A DNA stretch of 64,000 nucleotides from Umezawaea tangerina (GCF_003002815.1 NZ_PVTF01000010.1:346032-410031), one strand, 5' to 3'; positions 7,311 through 16,751 are shown, counted from the first letter of the stretch. Notes: generated from the sequence alone by a model not told the origin. Made by a program: numbers and translations.

Positions 7311-8650
7311 TGCGCACCCCTCAGCTCGGCGGTCGGCGCGGGACGGGCGAACAGCACGTCGCGCAGGCAGAACACGCTGTAGGTCAACCCGGCCGACCAG
7401 CCCGCGACCACGGCCCACATGACCGCGTCGATGCCGAACGGGCCGTTGAGCAGGTAGGCGAACGGGACCTGCACGATGACGAACGCGATGAGCGTGCAGA
7501 CCAACGGGGCCGTGGTGCGGCGGGACCCGTTGAGGTACCCGTGGGTGACCACCATGACCGTGTACAGCACCAGGAACGGGTAGATGATCAGGACGTACCG
7601 CTCGGTCAGCTCGCGCGTCGCCGGGTCGGTGGTGAACAGCCCGGCGATCGGGGACCGGGCGAGCAGGACCACCGCGGACACCACGGCGGTCAGCCCGACG
7701 GTGAGCCCGAGCGTCTGCACGAGCCCGCGCCGCGCCCGGTCCTCGTCCGCGCCGCCGAGGTTCTGCGCCACGAACGCGGTCACCGCGCCGGAGAAGTCCA
7801 GGAACAGCATCCCGGTGAACAGCTCCAGCCGGGACACGATGGTGAACGCCGCGAGCACCACGGCCCCGTAGGACTGGATGATCCAGACCAGCACCATGAT
7901 CCCGACGGCGAGGATGATGTGCTGGCTTGCCAGCGGGAAGCCCAGCCGCACCGCGTCCACGAGCTCGCGCCGCACGGCCGGTTCGGACCGCTTGCGCCCC
8001 AACGGGTAGATCCGCCGCGCGGCCACGAGCCCGACGACGAGCGCGGCAGCGCTGGCGAGCACCGTCGCGAGCGCCGCGCCGCCGATCCCCATGCCCAGCA
8101 CGGACAGGAACAGCCAGACCAGCACGATGTTCGCCACGTTCCCGAAGCCCTGCACCCACATCGCGGCCCGCGAGTTGCCGAGGCCGCGGAAGTAGGCGCT
8201 GACCGCGGCCAGCCCGAACATCGCCGGGAAGCCGATCGAGAGCGTGCCGAAGAACAGCGCGCAGTCCTCGGCCAGCTCCCCGTGGATCCCCATCAGCGAC
8301 AGCACGGGCCGCGCCAGCACCGTCGCGAGCAGGACGCACCCGGCCGCCCACACCGCCGTGACCAGCGCGAGCGCGAGCACCACACCGCGGCGCTCACCGT
8401 CCTGCTGGGCGCCGCGCAGGTGCGCCAGGCGGATCGTGAACGCGGTGCCGAGGCCGATGAACATCGCGTTGAGCAGGTAGTACATCGGGCCCGCCACGCC
8501 GACGGCGGCCAGCCCGTCGACACCGACGTAGTGCCCGACCAGGATGCCGTCGATCAGCACGTACCCCTGCTGGAGCAGGTTCGCCGCGGTCAGGGGCAGC
8601 GCGAAGCCGACGATCTTGCGCAGCGCGGGTCCCGTCGTCATGTCCGTCAT
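7307..8650 (-). CDS. MATE family efflux transporter
   Basis: A 447-residue membrane protein with twelve hydrophobic segments in two homologous halves, the second half starting near residue 235 (VRLGFPLASQHIILA). The first half shows PLTAANLLQQGYVLIDGILVGHYVG, a typical MatE start. The family exports cationic and drug-like molecules with a proton or sodium gradient. It lies inside the polyketide operon: its ATG shares a base with the stop codon of the synthase (TGATG) and its stop overlaps the next start. It therefore most likely exports the polyketide or protects the producer. An alternative in-frame ATG lies 9 bp downstream. Confidence 0.88.
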   Translation of the reverse strand: MTDMTTGPALRKIVGFALPLTAANLLQQGYVLIDGILVGHYVGVDGLAAVGVAGPMYYLLNAMFIGLGTAFTIRLAHLRGAQQDGERRGVVLALALVTAVWAAGCVLLATVLARPVLSLMGIHGELAEDCALFFGTLSIGFPAMFGLAAVSAYFRGLGNSRAAMWVQGFGNVANIVLVWLFLSVLGMGIGGAALATVLASAAALVVGLVAARRIYPLGRKRSEPAVRRELVDAVRLGFPLASQHIILAVGIMVLVWIIQSYGAVVLAAFTIVSRLELFTGMLFLDFSGAVTAFVAQNLGGADEDRARRGLVQTLGLTVGLTAVVSAVVLLARSPIAGLFTTDPATRELTERYVLIIYPFLVLYTVMVVTHGYLNGSRRTTAPLVCTLIAFVIVQVPFAYLLNGPFGIDAVMWAVVAGWSAGLTYSVFCLRDVLFARPAPTAELRGAQ

Positions 8651-11600
8651 CAGGCCACGTCTTCCGCGAACTCGGCCAGTTCCTCGACGTGGTAGGCGAT
8701 CTCGGAGACCGTGCGGTCGGCGAGCAGGTCCGCGACGTCGTAGTGCACGCCGTGGCGGACGGCGATCGTGCTGGCCACCGAGGCGGCCATGATGGAGTCG
8801 CCGCCGAGCTCGAAGAAGTCGGCCTCGACGTCGAGCGCGGGGTAGCCGAACGCGAGGGCGAGGCACTGCGCGACGGACTGCTCGACCTCGGTGTACTCGC
8901 CGTTCTCCCGTCCCTTGAGCTCTACCTGGACGGCGGCGACGGTGGCCTTGATCTTCTCCGAGGCTTTGAGCAGCCGCTCCTCCAGCGCGTGCATCTCGCG
9001 CTCCACCTTGGCGTCGATGTCGGCCGACAGCGGCACGTCGTAGGAGCGCAGCAGGTGGATCAGCTCGCCGCGGTAGTTCAGCTCGCCCGCGAACAGCCGG
9101 GGTCGCCGCGAGCGCAGGGCGGCGTCCACGACGTCGAGACCGACGGACGTGGGGAGGGCCTTGAACATGGTGTCGCCGTTGGTGCCGTGGTCGACGGCCA
9201 TGCCGATCTCCTTCCACGCCACCCAGTCCAGCGCGACGACGTGGCACGGACCGCCCGCCTGCGAGCGGGCGAGGTTGTCCAGGTAGTAGTTGCCCGCCGC
9301 GTAGTCGGCCTGGCCGGGCGCGGGGAACACCGAGGCCACCGAGGAGAAGTGGACGACGAAGTCGGGGCGGTCGGCGCGGGTCAGCCGGTCCAGCACGAAG
9401 GCGCCGTGCAGCTTCACCCGCACGACCTCGGCGAAGTCCTCGGGCAGCCGGAACATCAGCGTGGCACCGCCGGGCAGACCGGCGGCGTGCACGATGCCGT
9501 CGATGCGCCCGTTGTCCTGCTGGATCCCGGTCACGGCCGCCGCGAGCGCCTTCGGGTCACCCGCGTCGGCGGCGCGCACGAGCACCGTGGTGCCCATCGC
9601 CTCCAGGTCGCGGACCGTGCGGATCCGCTCGGTGGCCGTGCCCGCGGCGAGCAGTTCGTCCCACTGGTCGCGCGGTGGCATGCCGGACCGGCTGAGCAGC
9701 ACCAGCGTGATGTCGGGCTGCTTCTCGGCGAACGAGCGCGCCACCGCGAGGCCGAGCGCGCCGGTGCCGCCGGTGACCAGGTAGGTGCCGCCGGGCCGGA
9801 GGTAGGTCCGCGGGCCGTCGGTGTCGACCTCGGGCACCTCGACGAAGACCTCGCACGACCGTTCGTCGCCGCGCAGCAGGAACAGGCCGTACTCGGTGGA
9901 GAACACCTCCGCCGCCAGCGCAGTCCCCGGCACCGCCGCGTCCACGTCGAGGTGCTTGACCCTGATGTAGGGGTACTCGCGGCCGATCACCTTGCCGAAG
10001 CCCACCAGCGCGGAGTTCTCGGCCACGACGGTGGTGTCGCCCTCCTGGGCGCACACCGCGGTCCGCGTCACCACGGCCAGGTCGACCTTCACCCCCGCCG
10101 CCATCAACGCCTTGGACAGGTGGAACAGGCTGGTGAGGTTCTTGGTCGTGCGCCGGTCCAGTTCGTCCACATCGGACGCAGGGGTGGTCTCGAACGCCAG
10201 CGCGTGCACGACGTGCGTGACGTTCTCGTCGGCGACCAGCCGGGCGGTGGCGTCGAACGAGTCGGCGGCGAAGTCCTCGCCCAGCCGCAGGACCCGCGCG
10301 TCGCCGAGGTCGGCCGCGGCGAGGAACGCCTCGGCGTCGGTGTCCGGGTCGACCAGCGCCACCACCTTCGCGCCCGCGGGCACACCGGTCACCGGCAGCG
10401 CCGGGGTGGGCTGGAACTCGACGTCGTGGGTCACCGGGTGGCGCTCGTCGCTGGTCGCGAGCGAGAGCTGCGAGCGCCACGTGTCCGGGAACTCCATCCA
10501 GGCCAGGGTTTCGTCGAAGGCGTAACCGGGCAGCCGGACGATCCGCGGTGCCCGGTCGGCCGGTGGCGAGCTGTCGACCGGACCGCCGGACAGGTAGGCC
10601 TTCGCCGCCGCGGCCAGTGCGCCGGTGATCGGGCGCTGCCCGGTGACCAGCAGCTCGGCCAGGCCGCGGCGCAAGTCGTCCACATCGGACACGACGACCG
10701 CGACCCGGTGCCGGTGCGAGCTGCGGGAGACCCTGGTGGTGTAGGCGATGTCGGCGATGTCGACACCGGCCAGGCCGCCGCCGTCGATGAACCGGAGGTA
10801 CCGCTCCACCAGCCACGTCAACGACCGCGGGGTGGCGGCGCTCAGCGTGAACAGGACCTCGCCCTGTGACGGCGCCTGCGGTTCGGGGGAGGTGTACTCC
10901 TCCAGCACGGCGTGCGCGTTGGTGCCGCCGAGCCCGAACGCGCTCACGCCGCAGCGGCGCGGGCCCTCGGACTCCCACGGGCTCAGGGTGGTGGGGATGT
11001 AGAGCGGCCCGGACGCGAAGTCGAGCTTCGGGTTGGGCGTGTGGAAGTTGGCCTGCGGCGGGATCATCCTGTTGCGCAGCACCGCGACCGCCTTGATCAG
11101 GCCGATCACGCCCGAGCCCTCGAACAGGTGCCCGACGTTGGCCTTCACCGTGCCCACCGCGCAGAACCCGCGGTCGTCGGTGTGCTTGGCGAACGCCCGC
11201 TTCATGCCCTCGTGCTCGATCGGGTCGCCCACGCGGGTCGCGGTGCCGTGCGCCTCGAAGTAGCCGATGGTGCGCGGGTCCACGTCGGCGTTGCGCCACG
11301 CGGCCAGCAGCAGCTCGGCCTGCGAGTCGGAGTCGGGGTTGGTGATGCCCTCGGTGTTGCCGTCGTGGTTGACCGCGCTGCCCTTGAGGACGGCGTAGAT
11401 CTGGTCGCCGTCGGCGAGCGCCCGCTCCATCCGCTTGAGCACGACCGCCCCGGAGCCCTCGCCGAACCCGGTGCCGTCGGCCGCCTCGTCGAACGTGCGC
11501 GTCACGCCGTCGGACGACTCGATGCCGATGTTGGAGTGCGGGTGCTTGACCGGCGCGAACACGATCCGCGCGCCGCCGACCACGGCCATGTCGCAGTCGC

Positions 11601-12198
11601 CCACCAGCAGCGCGTTCTTGGCCTGGTGCACCGCGACCAGCGTCGCGGAGCACGCCGTGTCCACGACGAGGCTGGGGCCGCGCAGGTCCAGCAGGTGCGA
11701 CAGCCGGTTCGCCAGCATCGTCGGGATGTTCCCGGTGATCGCCTGCTGGCCGACCGTCGGGTCGATCCGGCAGATGTAGTCCAGGTACGTCGAGCCGGGG
11801 TTCACCGCGAACCCGACGAACACCCCGGTCCTGCTGCCGCGCAACCGGTCCACCGAGTACCCGGCGTCCTCGAACGCCAGGAACATCGCCCGCATCACCA
11901 TCCGGTGGTGCGGGTCGGTCAGCGTGGCCTGCCGCGGGTTCATCCCGAACGCCGCGTAGTCGAACGTGTCCACCGCGTCCAGGAACGACCCGTTGTGGTA
12001 GTCGATGTCCGGTTCGTTCAACGGGTCGATGCTCGTCGCCCGCAGGTAGTGGATGTACTCGTCGAGCTTGCGCCGCCGGTCCTGTGGGAACGGCCGCACC
12101 GCGCTGCCGCCCGTGCTGATGACCCGCCAGAACGCGTCGAGGTCCCCCGCGCCCGGCACGTCGACCGAGACGCCGACGATCGCGATGTCCGTGTTCAT
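8650..12198 (-). CDS. type I polyketide synthase, KS-KR-ACP (AT-less)
   Basis: A 1182-residue single-module synthase. A ketosynthase fills residues 1-440, with the nucleophile in DTACSATL (Cys about 181), the His of EAHGTATRVGD and the His of KANVGHLFEGSG. A linker with a KR structural subdomain follows. The catalytic ketoreductase begins at GGTGALGLAVA (about 807) with Tyr in GQADYAAGNYY (about 965). A carrier protein near the end has the phosphopantetheine serine in ELGGDSIM (about 1134). No acyltransferase, dehydratase or thioesterase domain is present, so extender loading must come from the AT genes just upstream. The ATG at 12198 (GGAAGGG upstream) is preferred over a GTG two codons earlier. 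The product would be a beta-hydroxyacyl-ACP unless used iteratively. Confidence 0.88.
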   Translation of the reverse strand: MNTDIAIVGVSVDVPGAGDLDAFWRVISTGGSAVRPFPQDRRRKLDEYIHYLRATSIDPLNEPDIDYHNGSFLDAVDTFDYAAFGMNPRQATLTDPHHRMVMRAMFLAFEDAGYSVDRLRGSRTGVFVGFAVNPGSTYLDYICRIDPTVGQQAITGNIPTMLANRLSHLLDLRGPSLVVDTACSATLVAVHQAKNALLVGDCDMAVVGGARIVFAPVKHPHSNIGIESSDGVTRTFDEAADGTGFGEGSGAVVLKRMERALADGDQIYAVLKGSAVNHDGNTEGITNPDSDSQAELLLAAWRNADVDPRTIGYFEAHGTATRVGDPIEHEGMKRAFAKHTDDRGFCAVGTVKANVGHLFEGSGVIGLIKAVAVLRNRMIPPQANFHTPNPKLDFASGPLYIPTTLSPWESEGPRRCGVSAFGLGGTNAHAVLEEYTSPEPQAPSQGEVLFTLSAATPRSLTWLVERYLRFIDGGGLAGVDIADIAYTTRVSRSSHRHRVAVVVSDVDDLRRGLAELLVTGQRPITGALAAAAKAYLSGGPVDSSPPADRAPRIVRLPGYAFDETLAWMEFPDTWRSQLSLATSDERHPVTHDVEFQPTPALPVTGVPAGAKVVALVDPDTDAEAFLAAADLGDARVLRLGEDFAADSFDATARLVADENVTHVVHALAFETTPASDVDELDRRTTKNLTSLFHLSKALMAAGVKVDLAVVTRTAVCAQEGDTTVVAENSALVGFGKVIGREYPYIRVKHLDVDAAVPGTALAAEVFSTEYGLFLLRGDERSCEVFVEVPEVDTDGPRTYLRPGGTYLVTGGTGALGLAVARSFAEKQPDITLVLLSRSGMPPRDQWDELLAAGTATERIRTVRDLEAMGTTVLVRAADAGDPKALAAAVTGIQQDNGRIDGIVHAAGLPGGATLMFRLPEDFAEVVRVKLHGAFVLDRLTRADRPDFVVHFSSVASVFPAPGQADYAAGNYYLDNLARSQAGGPCHVVALDWVAWKEIGMAVDHGTNGDTMFKALPTSVGLDVVDAALRSRRPRLFAGELNYRGELIHLLRSYDVPLSADIDAKVEREMHALEERLLKASEKIKATVAAVQVELKGRENGEYTEVEQSVAQCLALAFGYPALDVEADFFELGGDSIMAASVASTIAVRHGVHYDVADLLADRTVSEIAYHVEELAEFAEDVA

Positions 12199-12210
12199 GT
12201 GCACCCTTCC

Positions 12211-13023
12211 TCAGGCGATCTTGTGGACGAGCGAGCTCAGGGTCCTGCCGTGGACCTCGTCGAAGTCGGTCAAGCCCGCCGCGCGCAGCGTCGTGACGGT
12301 GCGGACCCACTCGACCGGCGAGGACAGCTGGCGCGCCAGCAGGTCCGGACCGTCGAACAGGGCGCCGGTGACGCTGGAGACGACGGGGGTGATGGCGGGC
12401 CGGAAGTCGAACTCGGCGAGCACCTCGCGGAAGCGGGCCTCGGCCGGGGCCATGAGCGGGGTGTGGAAGGGACCGCTGACGTTGATCGGGACGACCCGTG
12501 CGCCGGGCAGCAGGGCGATCGCCTTGGCCGCCACCGCGACCTCGGTGCGGTCGCCCGCGATGGTGGTCTGGGTGTCGGCGTTGAGGTTCGCGACGAACAC
12601 GCCCGTCAGGCCGGTCTCGATCAGCGCGCGGCGCACGAACGCGACCGGCACGCCCTGCACCGCCGACATCCCGCCACCGGTGATCTCGGACATCAGCTCG
12701 GCGCGCCGCCGCACCAGGCGCAGGGCGTCCGCCAGCTCCAGCACGCCGCCCGCGACCAGCGCGTTGTACTCGCCGAGGCTGTGCCCGGCGTAGTAGTCGT
12801 GGCCGATCTCGGAGAGCCCCATCAGGGCGTTGACGAAGAACACCGCGGGCTGCGCGTAGCGGGTGTCGCGCAGCCGCCGCTCGGGATCGCGGACGCACAG
12901 CTCCTCGACGGAGTAGCCGAGCACCTCGTCGGCGAGAGCGGTGGCCTCGGGGAAGCGGGCGAACAGCTCCGCCCCCATCCCCTTCCGCTGCACACCCTGA
13001 CCTGGGAAGAGCAGACAACGCAC
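12211..13023 (-). CDS. trans-acting malonyl-CoA:ACP acyltransferase (FabD-like)
   Basis: A 270-residue acyltransferase with FPGQGVQRKGMG at the N-terminus, the nucleophile elbow YAGHSLGEYNAL (Ser about 83) and the catalytic His in SGPFHTPLM (about 190). It loads malonyl (or related) units onto carrier proteins. It ends 12 bp before the AT-less synthase, so it is the obvious supplier of extender units, as in trans-AT systems. The preceding SAT-like gene stops 9 bp upstream of its ATG, indicating cotranscription. Length matches free-standing trans-ATs. Confidence 0.88.
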   Translation of the reverse strand: MRCLLFPGQGVQRKGMGAELFARFPEATALADEVLGYSVEELCVRDPERRLRDTRYAQPAVFFVNALMGLSEIGHDYYAGHSLGEYNALVAGGVLELADALRLVRRRAELMSEITGGGMSAVQGVPVAFVRRALIETGLTGVFVANLNADTQTTIAGDRTEVAVAAKAIALLPGARVVPINVSGPFHTPLMAPAEARFREVLAEFDFRPAITPVVSSVTGALFDGPDLLARQLSSPVEWVRTVTTLRAAGLTDFDEVHGRTLSSLVHKIA

Positions 13024-13032
13024 GGCATTCTC

Positions 13033-14139
13033 CTAACGGGCTCGGCGCGAGAACTGCTGGACCGACTCGAAGCGCAGGGGACGGGCGTCGGCGCGCAGGC
13101 ATTCACGGGTGAAGCGGCGCGCGCCCGGACCGGGACCGCAGTCCACGACCCGTTCGACCGCGGCGTCGCCGATCGCGTGACCGGCCGCCAGCTCCCACTC
13201 GATCGGCCGCACCAGCACCTGGTCGAGGAACTCCTGGACCAGGTCGGTGGACTGCTGGAGGTTGCGCGGCGCGTCGGTGGCGTACACCGGGACCCGCAGC
13301 GCGTCCGCGCCGGGCATCGGGCCGATGAAGGCGAGGTCGTCGCGGACGCGGCGGGCGGCCGGTGCCAGCCGGGAGCTGTGGAACGGGATCGAGTTGGACA
13401 GGAACGCCCAGCTCACCCGCGACTCCGCGAACACGGACTCGTGGGCGAAGTAGAAGTCGAGCAGGTCCGCGGTCGACCCGCTGAGCACCTGCACGGTGGG
13501 GGAGTTGACCAGGCTCACCGACAGCCTGCCGTCCTGGGCGTAGCGGCTGACCGCGCTGCTCAGGTCGTGCCGCGACATGCCCGTCAGCGACGCCATGGGG
13601 GTCGGCGCGCGGCCCTTGCCGTCACGGGCCAGGTACCGGCTCACCAGCTCCGGGCTCACGGCGCGCGCCTCGTCGAGCTGGTGGCCGCGCACCAGGCTCA
13701 GCGCGACGAGCTTGAGCGAGCTCGCGGCCAGCGCGAGGAACTCGTCCACCCGGCGCGTGCGCATCCCGGCCACGACCGCGGCCTGCAGCCCGATGCTGTG
13801 CCCGAGGGCCGCCACCACGTCCTCGTCCGCGCCGCGGGCGGTGGGCTGGAGGTGGGCCACCTGGCACACGTGCACGCAGATTCCCGCCACGATCGAATTC
13901 CGCAGAGCGTCCGGCGGAAAACCGGACGGAGAATCCAGCCATTGTTTCAGGGGCAAGTCCGTGGGTAACACGGCGCTGCGCGTTTCGTTTCCGATGTATT
14001 TCCGGACGTCGTCCAGAACGGTGAAGACCGTGTGGAAGTAGGCGGCGTTCTCGGGACGGGCGTAAAGCTCGCGAAGGGCGGCGACCAGGGTGTCGTTGTT
14101 GCCGCCGAGACCGTCGAAGAGCAGGAGGGTGCGCATCAT
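13033..14139 (-). CDS. SAT-like acyltransferase, first gene of polyketide operon
   Basis: About 368 residues with an acyltransferase fold like the starter-unit ACP transacylase (SAT) domains of iterative synthases. It has an N-terminal FDGLGGNND segment, the nucleophile elbow AALGHSIGLQAAVVAG and SNSIPFHSSRL with the second catalytic His. Compared with the FabD-like neighbour it has a longer N-terminal part of about 120 residues, as in SAT domains that pick an acyl starter. It could load a starter fatty acid onto the synthase ACP, or act as a proofreading hydrolase. Two ATGs in tandem (14139 and 14136) follow GAGGTC; I took the first. An acyl substrate cannot be predicted. Confidence 0.72.
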   Translation of the reverse strand: MMRTLLLFDGLGGNNDTLVAALRELYARPENAAYFHTVFTVLDDVRKYIGNETRSAVLPTDLPLKQWLDSPSGFPPDALRNSIVAGICVHVCQVAHLQPTARGADEDVVAALGHSIGLQAAVVAGMRTRRVDEFLALAASSLKLVALSLVRGHQLDEARAVSPELVSRYLARDGKGRAPTPMASLTGMSRHDLSSAVSRYAQDGRLSVSLVNSPTVQVLSGSTADLLDFYFAHESVFAESRVSWAFLSNSIPFHSSRLAPAARRVRDDLAFIGPMPGADALRVPVYATDAPRNLQQSTDLVQEFLDQVLVRPIEWELAAGHAIGDAAVERVVDCGPGPGARRFTRECLRADARPLRFESVQQFSRRAR

Positions 14140-14207
14140 GACCTCGACCCGTGAAGGTGGTCCTGACCTGTGGTGACCGCGACGATGAGGTCGAGACTCG
14201 TGATTTC

Positions 14208-14225
14208 GTGTGAACGGTTGCACAC
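14208..14225. promoter_or_regulatory. candidate operator upstream of the polyketide operon
   Basis: GTGTG and CACAC flank 8 bp, giving an 18-bp two-fold symmetric site about 70 bp from the start of the SAT-like gene. Its position between divergent transcription units suggests regulator binding. The binding factor is unknown. Confidence 0.35.
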
Positions 14226-14316
14226 GCTAGGGCGGGTCGCGAAAACCGACAACCACCCCCTTGTTCGGACATTGCGACGAAAGGCGGAGTCGTCTGTCAA
14301 TGTGATGGTGGCCCGT

Positions 14317-14351
14317 CGACCTCCCGTCTCGTTCGGAGGTCGCCATTTTTT
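14317..14351 (+). terminator. hairpin with T-run
   Basis: CGACCTCC (14317-14324) and GGAGGTCG (14335-14342) form a perfect 8-bp stem with a 10-base loop, followed by CCATTTTTT. It looks like an intrinsic terminator for plus-strand RNA, although no plus-strand gene lies directly upstream; it may insulate the polyketide promoter or be part of its leader. Confidence 0.4.
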
Positions 14352-14594
14352 CGCGGGATGGCGGTTCATCCGGGCAGCTCACGCCGCGCGCGGATGATCG
14401 CCCGCCGATGCATCGGTCCCGCGCGGGACGAGTAGTGAATACACCTGTTCGGCACAGGGCATTCCGTAATGGGTGTGGACCGGTATCCGATGGGGGACGC
14501 TTCGTGTTCGCGAAGTGCGCCCTGTCCCGGACTGTGGCGTGGACGGCAGGATCCGCGGTTCCGGGCGCCCGGACCCGTGCCTAGCGTCGAAACC

Positions 14595-15095
14595 ATGACG
14601 CTCGTGCTGCTCGCCCACCCCGATCCCGCCCGCTCCAGGGTCAACGCCGCGCTCGCCGCCGCGGTCGCCGACCTGCCCGGTGTCGTGCTGCACGACCTCG
14701 CGGCCACGACCGGGGACTTCGACGTCGACGCCGAGGTGCGGCTGCTGCTGGAGCACGAGCTGGTCGTGTTCCAGGTCCCGTTCCACTGGTACTCGGTGCC
14801 CGCCCTGCTCAAGCGGTGGATGGACGACGTCCTGATCCGCTGCCTCGTCCCCGCGACGGGCGGGTCGCTGCTGCGAGGCCGCACGCTGCTGGTGGTGACC
14901 TCCACCGGCGGCACCGCGGAGAGCTACGCCCGCCGGTACCCGATGGCCGAGCTGCTGCTGCCGCTGGAGAGCACCGCCCACAAGCTCGGCATGGACTTCG
15001 CCACCCCGCTGGTGCTGCACGACGTCCGCAACGTCGGGGACGAGGACCTCGCCCTGCACGCCAAGCGCTACCGGGAGCTGCTGGAGGCGAGCTGA
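14595..15095 (+). CDS. NAD(P)H oxidoreductase, flavodoxin-like fold (KefF/MdaB type)
   Basis: A 166-residue cytoplasmic flavoprotein-type reductase. It starts with MTLVLLAHPDPARSRVNAAL, the phosphate-binding loop of the NQO1/KefF family, and contains FQVPFHWYSVPALLKRWMDDVL, the flavin-contacting signature near residues 58-80, and VVTSTGGTAESY. Members reduce quinones or electrophiles with NAD(P)H in a two-electron step. The ATG at 14595 fits the family N-terminus. The GlxA-type regulator gene follows after 12 bp, so the two are probably cotranscribed; redox or electrophile stress control is likely. Confidence 0.85.
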   Translation: MTLVLLAHPDPARSRVNAALAAAVADLPGVVLHDLAATTGDFDVDAEVRLLLEHELVVFQVPFHWYSVPALLKRWMDDVLIRCLVPATGGSLLRGRTLLVVTSTGGTAESYARRYPMAELLLPLESTAHKLGMDFATPLVLHDVRNVGDEDLALHAKRYRELLEAS

Positions 15096-15107
15096 CAGGA
15101 TGGTGCG

Positions 15108-16049
15108 GTGCGGCGTGTGACGATCCTGGCCTACGACGACGTGTCGATGATCGACATAGCGGGCCCGGCCGACGTCTTCGGCCAGGCCAACCGGTTCGGT
15201 GCCGACTACCGCGTCGGCGTGGTCTCACCCGGCGGCGCGGACGTCCGCACGTTCAACGGCGTCCGGGTGAGCGTCGACGGCGCGGCCCGCGACGCCGAAC
15301 CCGGCGGCACCGCGGTCGTCCTCGGCGGCTACGCCATGGTCGAGACCCCGCTGGACCCCGACCTGCTGGAGGCCGCCCGCGTCCTGGCCGCGGGCGCCGA
15401 CCGCGTGACGGCGGTGTGCACCGGCTCGTTCCTGCTCGCCGAGCTGGGCCTGCTCGACGGCCGCGCGGCCACCACCCACTGGCGGCAGGTCGCGCTGTTC
15501 GCCCGGCGCTACCCCGACGTGCTGGTCCAGCCCGACTCGCTCTACGTCCACGACGGCCCGTTCATCACCTCCGCGGGCGTCAGCTCCGGCATCGACCTCG
15601 CCCTGTCGCTGGTCGAGGACGACCACGGCTCCGAGGTCGCCGCCGAGGTCGCCCGTGCGATGGTGGTGTTCCTGCAACGCCCCGGAGGCCTGTCCCAGCA
15701 CTCCGCGGCGTCCCGCTGGCACGTGTCCCGCACCAGTCCGCTGCGGGCGGTCCTCGACGCCGTCGCCGCCGACCCGGCCGCCGACCACTCCGTGCCCGCC
15801 ATGGCCGCCGCCGCGTCGGTCAGCGCCCGCCAGCTCTCCCGGCTGTTCCACGACGAGATCGGCACCACCCCGGCCAGGTACGTGGAGCTGGTCCGCCTGG
15901 AGTGCGCCCAGGACCTGCTGCAGAAGGGGCACACCGTCGCCGTGGCCGCGGCCCGCAGCGGGTTCGGCAGCGACGAGACCCTGCGCCGGGTGTTCACCAA
16001 CCGGCTCGGCCTCTCGCCCACCGCGTACCGCGAACAGCACCGGGGCTGA
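15108..16049 (+). CDS. GlxA family transcriptional regulator (DJ-1/PfpI + AraC)
   Basis: A 313-residue regulator. Residues about 1-190 form a DJ-1/PfpI-like domain with DVSMIDIAGPADVFGQAN near the start and the elbow VCTGSFLLAELGLLDG carrying a Cys near residue 105. Residues about 215-310 form an AraC-type double helix-turn-helix (VSARQLSRLFHDEIGTTPARYVELVRLE and the FGSDETLRRVFTNRLG signature). The family regulates amino-acid and electrophile metabolism. It lies 12 bp downstream of the flavodoxin-fold reductase and ends next to the convergent MerR gene. GTG start at 15108. Confidence 0.88.
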   Translation: MRRVTILAYDDVSMIDIAGPADVFGQANRFGADYRVGVVSPGGADVRTFNGVRVSVDGAARDAEPGGTAVVLGGYAMVETPLDPDLLEAARVLAAGADRVTAVCTGSFLLAELGLLDGRAATTHWRQVALFARRYPDVLVQPDSLYVHDGPFITSAGVSSGIDLALSLVEDDHGSEVAAEVARAMVVFLQRPGGLSQHSAASRWHVSRTSPLRAVLDAVAADPAADHSVPAMAAAASVSARQLSRLFHDEIGTTPARYVELVRLECAQDLLQKGHTVAVAAARSGFGSDETLRRVFTNRLGLSPTAYREQHRG

Positions 16050-16751
16050 CTACCGGCCGAGCAGGTCCAGGTAGGCGCCGAGCCGGGTGGCCGCGGTGAG
16101 CGTCGCGCGGCCCTGCGCGGTGAGCTTGCGCCGCCAGTCGGCCAGCGCCGTGGCCAACGCCTCCGTGCCGCCCGCCGTGCGGATCTGGTGCACCACGGTG
16201 GAGATGAGGTCCAGCGGGTAGCGGCCGCGCCGGAGCAGGTGGGCCACCTCGGCGTCGCGGACGTCGCTCGGGCGGTAGACGCGGTACCCGGTGGCCGGGT
16301 CGCGCGCGGGCACGACGATGCCCGCCTCCTCCCAGTTGCGCAGGGTCGCCGGGGTGACGTCGAGCCCGCGGGCCAGCTCCCCGATCGTGCGGGTGTCGGC
16401 GGACGGCTCCGGGGCGGCGTGCGCGGTCAGGTGGTCGACGGCCTCCCGCACCGCGTCCAGGGTCTCGCGGTCGCGCAGCAGCCGCGCGTGGCCGCGGTCG
16501 ATGACCCCCAGGGCCTCCTCGACCTCGTCGCCGTTCACCGCGGTCATGATCCGGCCCGCCGCGGGGTACCCGTAGGCCGGGACCAGGGCGAGGTAGGCGT
16601 CCAGCGCGGCGGCGTGCGCCTCGGTGTAGACCCGGTAGCCGGCCGGGGTGCGTTCGGCGGGCGGGAGGAAGCCGCTCCGCTCGTAGTTGCGGACGGCCTG
16701 GGTGGAGATGCCGTGCGCGCGGGCGAGGTCGGTGGGCCGGAGGGTTCTCAC
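16050..16751 (-). CDS. double-MerR transcriptional regulator (TioE-like)
   Basis: A 233-residue regulator with two MerR helix-turn-helix motifs in one chain: LRPTDLARAHGISTQAVRNYERSG at the N-terminus with the wing GYRVYTEAHAAAL, and TIGELARGLDVTPATLRNWEEAG near residues 120-145 with GYRVYRPSDVRDAEV. Single MerR proteins dimerise; here both DNA-reading heads are on one polypeptide, as in the TioE family. There is no metal-binding cysteine cluster. It is divergent from the erythromycin-esterase-like gene and is a good candidate for its regulator. Its stop codon abuts the end of the GlxA-type gene. Confidence 0.85.
   Translation of the reverse strand: MRTLRPTDLARAHGISTQAVRNYERSGFLPPAERTPAGYRVYTEAHAAALDAYLALVPAYGYPAAGRIMTAVNGDEVEEALGVIDRGHARLLRDRETLDAVREAVDHLTAHAAPEPSADTRTIGELARGLDVTPATLRNWEEAGIVVPARDPATGYRVYRPSDVRDAEVAHLLRRGRYPLDLISTVVHQIRTAGGTEALATALADWRRKLTAQGRATLTAATRLGAYLDLLGR

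Larger units (their letters stand above)
14140..14594. other. divergent intergenic region upstream of the polyketide operon
   Basis: No gene is supported in these 455 bp. Visible structure: a GTGTG-N8-CACAC inverted repeat at 14208-14225, about 70 bp upstream of the operon start, and a hairpin followed by six T at 14317-14351. The rest is less GC-rich than neighbouring genes, as expected for a promoter region. Confidence 0.5.

Noticed and set aside
9557..13102. Frame of 1181 codons on the minus strand through the synthase and AT genes
   Set aside because: Arg/Pro/Gly-rich shadow of the KS-KR-ACP and AT genes, which carry intact active sites in the other frame.
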